From Comamonas thiooxydans (lineage in GTDB: Bacteria > Pseudomonadota > Gammaproteobacteria > Burkholderiales > Burkholderiaceae_C): 64,000 nucleotides of DNA. The notes beneath the pieces are model-generated. The model was not told the origin of the DNA and did no database searches. It saw nothing but the letters and a program-made list of their open reading frames with translations. Positions 58,567 through 64,000 of the stretch are shown here, one piece after another. The stretch lies in NCBI RefSeq assembly GCF_000964545.1, contig NZ_BBVD01000005.1, forward strand, positions 558,001 through 622,000, given 5' to 3'. Position numbers and translations under genes: made by a program. Within the stretch, counting starts at the first letter, position 1, and every line of letters begins with the position of its first letter.

Positions 58567-59586
58567 TCAGCTCTCGACCCGCCTGGCACGGTAAAGGCCG
58601 GGCGAGCTGCCCGTCCAGCCCTTGAAGGCACGCTGAAACGCCGCTGCGTCGGCAAACCCCAGGTCTGCCGCCAGCTCCGTAAAACTGACTTTGCTGGTGC
58701 CCAGTCGGGAGACCGCGATGTCTCGGCGAAGCTCATCCTTGATGGCTTGAAAGGAGGTGCCCGCAGCAGCCAGCTTGCGCTGCAGCGTGGGGGCCGACAT
58801 GTTCAGCTCGGCGGCCGTAGCTTCCAGCCCCGCCCATCGCGGACGCGACTGCAGCAAATGAGAATGCACGCGGGCATCCACACCTTCTCCGGTACGCGGC
58901 GGCATGATGGCCGCCGCCGGCCAGCTGGCCACAAAGGTCTGCAACGCCTGCTCGTCACGACTGCAAACACGCGCGAGCTTGCGCGCATCGAACCAGAATG
59001 CCGAAAACGGCAAACCGAAATGCAAAGGCGCCGGAAAGGTATCGCCATAGTCGTTGGCGTAATCAGGCTGCCCGAAGGCAAAGTCAAAGTGCTGCACCTT
59101 GAGCGTACCGCCCATCAGCCAGGCAGTAAGCCGCCACAGCACGCGCAGGGAAAACTCATAGAGGAAATTGGGCAAGGGCTCATCGCCCACAGGGCGCAGC
59201 ACAATGCCCGCCAGCGCTCCATCACGCACCAGTTGCACATCCACCTGATCCTGCAGCAGCACATGGGCCTGGCACATGCGTTGCAACGCAGTCTCCATCC
59301 CGTGCCCTGAAAGGGCCTGACGCGCAATCAGCTCCAGACTGCCACGCTTGAGCGGTCTGGAGAACTGGCACATGGCCTCATCCCCCAGCATCTCCACCAC
59401 TCGCCACATCAGCGCCACATACTGGTCTGCCGTGACTCTGGCGCCGTCCTGCGCCAGCAGCAAAGGGGCTATGCCGGCACGCAGCAGCAGCTCCTCGCAG
59501 TCATGCCCGTGTCTTCTTACCCCGGCAGCAATACCCCGCACCAGCGCCATGGAGATCGTGAAAGGAACGATGGAAGCAGCAGCCAT
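58567..59586 (-). CDS. AraC/OruR-family transcriptional regulator
   Basis: A 339-residue regulator with an N-terminal arabinose-binding-type domain (IVPFTISMALVRGIAAGVRRHG to about 200) and a C-terminal double HTH (SAPTLQRKLAAAGTSFQAIKDELRRDIAVSRL and ELAADLGFADAAAFQRAFKGWTGSSPGLYRARR). It is the OruR/ArgR-like subgroup that often controls catabolic operons. I take the ATG at 59586, which follows AAGGTGA; longer frames lack a site. It is divergent from the thiolase operon across a 125-bp gap and probably activates it. Confidence 0.9.
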   Translation of the reverse strand: MAAASIVPFTISMALVRGIAAGVRRHGHDCEELLLRAGIAPLLLAQDGARVTADQYVALMWRVVEMLGDEAMCQFSRPLKRGSLELIARQALSGHGMETALQRMCQAHVLLQDQVDVQLVRDGALAGIVLRPVGDEPLPNFLYEFSLRVLWRLTAWLMGGTLKVQHFDFAFGQPDYANDYGDTFPAPLHFGLPFSAFWFDARKLARVCSRDEQALQTFVASWPAAAIMPPRTGEGVDARVHSHLLQSRPRWAGLEATAAELNMSAPTLQRKLAAAGTSFQAIKDELRRDIAVSRLGTSKVSFTELAADLGFADAAAFQRAFKGWTGSSPGLYRARRVES

Positions 59587-59711
59587 GAACAGATCACCTT
59601 GAGGTCTTTTGACATACGAAAGATGCGCTCGGCAATGGGTTTGCGCATCGGTAATTCCTACGATGGATCTCATTGCCCAGCACCTGTTTGCCACTTTCCC
59701 AAGGAGCCCCC

Positions 59712-60896
59712 ATGAGTCGCGATGTGTATGTTGCCGGCGTAGGCATGATTCCATTTGCCAAGCCCGGAAAGAGTGATCCCTACTTCCAGATGGGCTCCAG
59801 CGCCACGTCCCTGGCGCTGGCAGATGCAGGCCTCGCGTATGACGCAGTGCAGCAAGCCTATGTGGGCTATGTCTACGGTGACTCCACCGCCGGTCAGAGA
59901 GCGCTGTATGAGGTGGGCATGTCCGGCATTCCCATCATCAATGTCAACAACAACTGCTCCACCGGCTCCACCGCACTGTTCCTGGCACGTCAAGCCGTGG
60001 CCAGCGGCGCTGCCGACTGTGTGCTGGCTCTGGGGTTCGAGCAGATGACCCCTGGCGCACTGGGCTCGGTCTTTAGCGACCGGCCCAGCCCCTTTGACCG
60101 ATTCGAAGCGGAAACCGATGCCCTGGTCGGCGACAACGGCGTTCCGCTGGCCCTGCGCTACTTCGGCGGAGCAGGCAAGGCACATATGGACCAGTACGGC
60201 ACGCAGCTTTCCACCTTTGCCAAGATCCGTGCCAAGGCCAGCCGCCATGCAGCGCGCAATCCCCTGGCCCTGTTCCGCACCGAGGTGTCAGAGGAGGAGG
60301 TCATGGCCTCTCCCGTGATGTGGCCGGGCGTCATGACCCGACTCATGGCCTGCCCACCTACCTGCGGCGCGGCGGCGGCCCTGCTGGTGTCCGAAGCCTA
60401 TGCGCTCAAGCATGGCCTGGACCACAGCGTGCGCATCCGCGCCCAATCCATGACCACGGACAGCCCCAAGACCTTCGAGGCCCATGATATGCGCGAAGTG
60501 GTGGGCTTCAGCATGGCTCAGGACGCTGCCCGTCAGGTCTATGAACAGGCCGGCATCAGCCCCCAGGACGTTGATGTAGTGGAGCTGCACGACTGCTTTG
60601 CACAAAACGAATTGCTGACCTACGAGGCTCTGGGCCTGTGCCCTGTGGGCGGTGCGGAAAAATTTGTCTGCGACGGCGACAACACCTACGGCGGCAAGTT
60701 TGTGACCAATCCATCGGGCGGTCTGCTATCCAAGGGACACCCGCTGGGCGCCACCGGTCTTGCCCAGTGCACAGAATTGGTACAACAGCTGCGCGGCCGG
60801 GCCGATCAGCGCCAGGTTGCCAATGCCCGCCTGGCGCTGCAGCACAACCTCGGCCTCGGTGGCGCCTGTGTGGTCACCCTCTACGAGCGCGTCTGA
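59712..60896 (+). CDS. SCPx-type thiolase (lipid-transfer/3-ketoacyl-CoA thiolase)
   Basis: A 394-residue thiolase-fold enzyme of the sterol-carrier-protein-x type: GVGMIPFAKPG, the nucleophile Cys in NNNCSTGSTALFLARQAV (about 91), ELHDCFAQNELLTYEALGLCP and NPSGGLLSKGHPLGATGLAQ. This type handles 2-methyl-branched or steroid-side-chain 3-ketoacyl-CoAs, unlike FadA. AAGGAG precedes the ATG at 59712. First gene of a six-gene plus-strand operon. Confidence 0.9.
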   Translation: MSRDVYVAGVGMIPFAKPGKSDPYFQMGSSATSLALADAGLAYDAVQQAYVGYVYGDSTAGQRALYEVGMSGIPIINVNNNCSTGSTALFLARQAVASGAADCVLALGFEQMTPGALGSVFSDRPSPFDRFEAETDALVGDNGVPLALRYFGGAGKAHMDQYGTQLSTFAKIRAKASRHAARNPLALFRTEVSEEEVMASPVMWPGVMTRLMACPPTCGAAAALLVSEAYALKHGLDHSVRIRAQSMTTDSPKTFEAHDMREVVGFSMAQDAARQVYEQAGISPQDVDVVELHDCFAQNELLTYEALGLCPVGGAEKFVCDGDNTYGGKFVTNPSGGLLSKGHPLGATGLAQCTELVQQLRGRADQRQVANARLALQHNLGLGGACVVTLYERV

Positions 60897-60907
60897 AGGA
60901 GCGGCCA

Positions 60908-61348
60908 ATGATTGACACCCAATGGATAGGGCATGACCTGCCCCCTTCTGAGCTCAGCCTGGACCGCAGCCGCCTGCGCTTCTTTGCCAAGGCCATCGGT
61001 GAAAACAACGCCGTCTATACCGACCTGGAGGCCGCCCGCGCAGCGGGCTACCCGGACCTGCCCGTGCCCCCCACCTTTTTGTTTGCGGCGGAGATGGACA
61101 GCGGCGCGTCCGACCTGCTCCTGCAAACCCTGAACATCCCGATCGCCAAGATCCTGCATGGCGAGCAGAGCTTTTGCTATCACCGGAGCGCCTGCGCCGG
61201 AGACCGCATCACGGTGCAGTCCAGGATCGATGACATCTACAGCAAGAAGAACGGCGCACTGGAATTTGTCGTGAAGTCATCGCGCGCCATCAATCAGAAC
61301 AACGAGCTGGTGGCCGAGATGCGCTCCGTCATCGTGGTTCGCAACTAG
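60908..61348 (+). CDS. MaoC-like hydratase subunit, non-catalytic type (HadA-like)
   Basis: A 146-residue hot-dog protein: LSLDRSRLRFFAKAIGENNAVYTDLEAARAAGYPDLPVPPTFLF and the C-terminal KSSRAINQNNELVAEMRSVIVV. The Asp/His pair of active MaoC hydratases is not present (GENNAVY instead of GDHNPIH). It probably pairs with the next protein, like HadA with HadB or ChsH1 with ChsH2. AAGGAG before the ATG at 60908; spacing to the next gene 12 bp. Confidence 0.88.
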   Translation: MIDTQWIGHDLPPSELSLDRSRLRFFAKAIGENNAVYTDLEAARAAGYPDLPVPPTFLFAAEMDSGASDLLLQTLNIPIAKILHGEQSFCYHRSACAGDRITVQSRIDDIYSKKNGALEFVVKSSRAINQNNELVAEMRSVIVVRN

Positions 61349-61360
61349 AAAGGACCGGCA

Positions 61361-61774
61361 ATGAACATCCCTCGCTACGACAAGGTCCAGGTTGGAGATG
61401 CACTGCCGACCCTCGACCTGCCCCCGATCAGCCGCACCACGCTGGCCCTGTTTGCCGGAGCCTCGGGCGACCACAACCCGATTCATATCGACACCGACTT
61501 CGCGCGCAAGGCCGGCATGCCTGATGTGTTTGCCCACGGCATGCTGGGCATGGCCTGGCTGGGGCGACTGCTGACCAACTGGGCGCCGCAATCCAGGCTG
61601 CACCGTTTCGACGTACGCTTTCAGGGCATTACCCATCTGGCCAATGCGATCTCGTGCACGGGCCGCGTTATGGAAAAACGAGATGCGGACCGCAGCGTCC
61701 GGGTCGAGGTGCAAAGCAGCAACCAGCATGGCCAGACCAAGATCGCGGGCGATGCCTGGATCAGCCTGCCCTGA
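61361..61774 (+). CDS. MaoC-like (R)-specific enoyl-CoA hydratase, catalytic subunit (HadB-like)
   Basis: A 137-residue hot-dog hydratase with the full catalytic stretch FAGASGDHNPIHIDTDFARKAGMPDVFAHGMLGMAWLG (Asp and His). It hydrates a 2-enoyl-CoA to the (R)-3-hydroxyacyl-CoA and is likely a heterodimer with the upstream protein. AAAGGA precedes the start. Confidence 0.9.
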   Translation: MNIPRYDKVQVGDALPTLDLPPISRTTLALFAGASGDHNPIHIDTDFARKAGMPDVFAHGMLGMAWLGRLLTNWAPQSRLHRFDVRFQGITHLANAISCTGRVMEKRDADRSVRVEVQSSNQHGQTKIAGDAWISLP

Positions 61775-61804
61775 GAACGTATTGATTCGCCCAAGGAGAC
61801 AGCA

Positions 61805-62635
61805 ATGACAAGAAAACTCGACGGCAAGGTAGCCCTGGTTTCAGGATCGGGCCGCGGCATAGGCCGCAGCATCGCCCTCAAGCTGGCCAGCGAAGGCGCA
61901 CGCCTGGTCATCAACGACCTCGATGCCGAACCCGCCAATGAAACCCTGGCCCTGATACGCGAGATGGGCGGCGAGGCCGTTGCCTGCGTGGGCAATGTCA
62001 CCCACACCGACTTTGCCGAGCGCTTTGTCGGCGCCGCCGTCCAGCAGTACCAGGGATTGGACATCATCGTCAACAACGCCGGCTACACCTGGGACAACGT
62101 CATCCAGAAGATGAGCGACGAGCAGTGGTACGCCATTCTCGACTGCCATCTGACCGCCCCGTTTCGCATACTGCGTGCGGCTCAGCCCGTCATCAAGGCC
62201 TTGTCCAAGGCCGAGCTGGAAGCTGGCCAGCGCGTCATGCGCAAGGTGGTCAATATCTCCTCGGTGGCGGGCCTGTTCGGCAATGCGGGCCAGACCAACT
62301 ACTCCGTGGCCAAGGCCGGAATCACGGGCATGACCATGACGCTGGCCAAAGAGTGGGGACGCATGAACGTCAATGTGAACTGCGTGGCATTCGGACTCAT
62401 CAAGACCAGGCTGACCAACTCCGCCGCCAATGGCGAGACGGCCCACATCGAAGGCCGCGACATCAAGGTAGGCGTGAACCCCGGCCTGATGGCAGCCATG
62501 GAACAGACGATTCCCCTGGGTCGCGCTGGCACGCCCGACGAAGCGGCGGGTGCGGTCTACCTCTTTTGCCAACCTGAGTCGAACTACATCAGCGGCCAGA
62601 CCTTGATGTGTACCGGCGGCCTGACCGGGGTCTGA
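61805..62635 (+). CDS. FabG-like 3-hydroxyacyl-CoA dehydrogenase (SDR)
   Basis: A 276-residue classical SDR: VALVSGSGRGIGRSIALKLASEGARLVINDLD, VNNAGYTWDNVIQKMSDEQWY, VVNISSVAGLFGNAGQTNYSVAKAGITGMTMTLAKEWG (Ser, Tyr, Lys) and YISGQTLMCTGGLTGV. The MSDEQWY and AGLFGNAGQTNYSVAKAG segments are FabG-type, so the substrate is probably the (R)-3-hydroxyacyl-CoA from the MaoC pair. AAGGAG before the ATG. Confidence 0.88.
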   Translation: MTRKLDGKVALVSGSGRGIGRSIALKLASEGARLVINDLDAEPANETLALIREMGGEAVACVGNVTHTDFAERFVGAAVQQYQGLDIIVNNAGYTWDNVIQKMSDEQWYAILDCHLTAPFRILRAAQPVIKALSKAELEAGQRVMRKVVNISSVAGLFGNAGQTNYSVAKAGITGMTMTLAKEWGRMNVNVNCVAFGLIKTRLTNSAANGETAHIEGRDIKVGVNPGLMAAMEQTIPLGRAGTPDEAAGAVYLFCQPESNYISGQTLMCTGGLTGV

Positions 62636-62637
62636 AC

Positions 62638-63795
62638 ATGCTGCTGCCCAAACCCTTTCAACATGCCTGGATGAATGCAGATATCGATGCTTTCAGAGAG
62701 CAGGTGCGCCGCTACATAGTGCGCGAACTGACACCCCATGTACCCGCCTGGCGCGCTCAGGGCTATGTGCCGCGCGAGATCTGGAGCGGCTTTGGCGCGC
62801 ATGGCTTTCTGCTGCCCGAGATGGACGAGCAATGGGGCGGCGGTGGCGGCAATCTGGCCTACCAGTTGGTGGTTCAGGAAGAGCTGACCAAGGCCGAAGT
62901 ACATGCCATCACCAGCGTGCACACCATCGCCTCGCACTACCTGCTGGCCTATGGAACTGAAGAACAAAAGCAGCGCTGGTTGCCCAGGCTTTGCAGCGGC
63001 GAATTGCTGGCCGGCATTGCCATGACCGAACCCAGCGTGGGCTCCGACCTCAAGGCCATGCGCACACGGGCCCAGCGCGATGGCGAGCACTACGTTATCA
63101 ATGGCTCCAAGACCTTCATCACCAATGGCTACACGGCCAATTTGCTGGTGGTGGCCGTGCGCACCGGAGATGCCGGAAGCGGCGGCGTATCGCTGGTAGT
63201 GCTGGAGACGGAAAACCTGCCCGGCTTTCGCGTGGGTCGCAGGCTAGGCAAGATCGGCCAGCATATTTCGGACACCGCCGAGCTGTTCTTTGAAGACCTG
63301 CGCATACCCGCCAGCCACCTGCTGGGAGGCACCGAGGGGCAAGGCTTCAAGCAGCTGATGAGCCAATTGCCCTATGAACGCATGCTACTGGGGGTCAGCG
63401 CCGCTGCAGCCATCGAGATGGCTGTTGCACTGACCGTGGACTACACCCAGCAACGCAAGGCATTCGGCCAGACGATTGCAGATTTCCAGAACACGCGCTT
63501 CAAGCTGGCCGAATGCGCCACCACGGCCCATGTGGTGCGCAGCTTTGTCAACGACTGCATACAGCGCCTGCTCGACGGCACTCTGGATAACGAGGCCGCC
63601 TATATGGCCAAGTGGTGGTGCAGCGAGCAGCAGTGCAAGGTGATGGATGAATGCCTGCAGCTGTTCGGCGGCTACGGGTATATGGAGGAATATCCCATCG
63701 CGCGGCTGTACACCGATGCCCGGATCCAGAAGATCTACGGAGGCGCTAACGAGATCATGAAGGACCTGATCGCCAGACGCCTTTTCGCCCAATAG
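62638..63795 (+). CDS. Acyl-CoA dehydrogenase (third in the island)
   Basis: A 385-residue acyl-CoA dehydrogenase: AFREQVRRYIVRELTPHVPAWRAQGYVPREIWSGFGAHGFLLPEMDEQWGG, IAMTEPSVGSDLKAMRTRAQRDGEHYVINGSKTFITNGYTANL, RKAFGQTIADFQNTRFKLAE and ARIQKIYGGANEIMKDLIARR. I placed the start at the ATG after the SDR stop (TGAACATG). It completes the beta-oxidation set with the thiolase, MaoC pair and SDR. Confidence 0.92.
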   Translation: MLLPKPFQHAWMNADIDAFREQVRRYIVRELTPHVPAWRAQGYVPREIWSGFGAHGFLLPEMDEQWGGGGGNLAYQLVVQEELTKAEVHAITSVHTIASHYLLAYGTEEQKQRWLPRLCSGELLAGIAMTEPSVGSDLKAMRTRAQRDGEHYVINGSKTFITNGYTANLLVVAVRTGDAGSGGVSLVVLETENLPGFRVGRRLGKIGQHISDTAELFFEDLRIPASHLLGGTEGQGFKQLMSQLPYERMLLGVSAAAAIEMAVALTVDYTQQRKAFGQTIADFQNTRFKLAECATTAHVVRSFVNDCIQRLLDGTLDNEAAYMAKWWCSEQQCKVMDECLQLFGGYGYMEEYPIARLYTDARIQKIYGGANEIMKDLIARRLFAQ

Positions 63796-63837
63796 CTCTC
63801 GCATTGATCGCTTTCTCTGTTTCAAGAAAGGCCAGTC

Positions 63838-64000
63838 ATGTATCTCACGCAAAGCTTGCGTCGCGCCGTGCAGCAGACGCCTCATGCCACAGCCAGCATC
63901 TACAACGGTCGCAAACGCAGTTTTGCGCAGCTAGGGGAGCGAGTCGCCCGCTTCGCCGGTGCGCTGCAAGCGCTGGGCACCCAGGCCGGGGACCGGGTCG
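63838..64000 (+). CDS. Acyl-CoA synthetase, N-terminal fragment
   Basis: The first 54 codons lie in the window: MYLTQSLRRAVQQTPHATASIYNGRKRSFAQLGERVARFAGALQALGTQAGDRV. This is the start of an ANL-family (FadD-like) ligase, cut by the right edge. Sixth gene of the thiolase operon. Confidence 0.75.
   Translation, partial: MYLTQSLRRAVQQTPHATASIYNGRKRSFAQLGERVARFAGALQALGTQAGDRV

Noticed and set aside
45135..59586. Calling the operon a leucine (liu) degradation cluster
   Set aside because: The gene order (SDR, carboxyltransferase, dehydrogenase, hydratase, biotin subunit), the AtuB/AtuD/AtuE-type stretches and the lack of an HMG-CoA lyase fit atu better than liu.

Overview
The window is about 64 kb of high-GC DNA from a Comamonadaceae betaproteobacterium, almost certainly Comamonas testosteroni or a close relative. 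The strongest clue is the gene at 4833-5597, whose product matches, almost residue for residue as I remember it, the 3-beta/17-beta-hydroxysteroid dehydrogenase of C. testosteroni. PhaR, MurB, YajQ, PlsY, KptA and the many AMP-ligase, acyl-CoA dehydrogenase and SDR genes fit the same lineage. I saw no rRNA, tRNA, CRISPR array, intact insertion sequence or prophage. All family calls come from reading the proteins by eye; no search was run.

Layout. 1-2.1 kb: an RND efflux permease (cut off at the left edge) and its adaptor, divergent from a TetR regulator across TGAATCA-type operators. 2.2-12.2 kb: two VOC proteins, a Sel1-repeat protein, the steroid dehydrogenase, a DUF1329 exported protein, phaR, an exported small protein, murB, yajQ, a retropepsin-like protease and a degenerate HD-GYP protein. 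12.2-17.4 kb: a four-gene set encoding a DUF4178 zinc-ribbon protein, a DUF350 membrane protein, a membrane-anchored spermidine-synthase-like enzyme and a Tat-exported FAD oxidoreductase. 17.5-34.3 kb: plsY, ybaK, a Tas-like aldo/keto reductase, an alpha/beta hydrolase, a penicillin-acylase-family enzyme, a second EF-G, a SpoIIAA-like protein, a membrane protein coupled to a triple-repeat DNA-binding-like protein, a His-rich LD-carboxypeptidase, a TadA-hydrolase fusion and an amino-acid-type binding protein.

34.8-38.4 kb: the most interesting unit. Four genes (kptA RNA 2'-phosphotransferase, HAD hydrolase, NADAR, ADP-ribosylglycohydrolase) are joined end to end by ATGA overlaps. They are transcribed away from an NrtR-type Nudix regulator, and an inverted repeat lies on the predicted operon promoter. 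I read this as an NAD+/ADP-ribose-responsive system that removes ADP-ribose or 2'-phosphate marks from nucleic acids or proteins.

38.5-40.5 kb: rlhA (U32 family), followed by an orphan LexA-type box. 40.7-64 kb: a large catabolic island. It holds an alcohol-to-ester module (SDR, Baeyer-Villiger-type monooxygenase, HSL-type esterase). A long operon headed by a TetR gene follows the gene order atuB-C-D-E-F of the acyclic terpene (citronellol/geraniol) pathway, then adds a further acyl-CoA dehydrogenase, a BKACE enzyme, two acyl-CoA ligases and a dienoyl-CoA-reductase-like SDR. An AraC regulator and a divergent operon (SCPx-type thiolase, two MaoC proteins, FabG-like SDR, acyl-CoA dehydrogenase, ligase cut at the right edge) complete it. 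Together these genes look able to activate, carboxylate, hydrate, cleave and beta-oxidise a branched or isoprenoid acid. Several families of dispersed palindromic repeats sit between genes.
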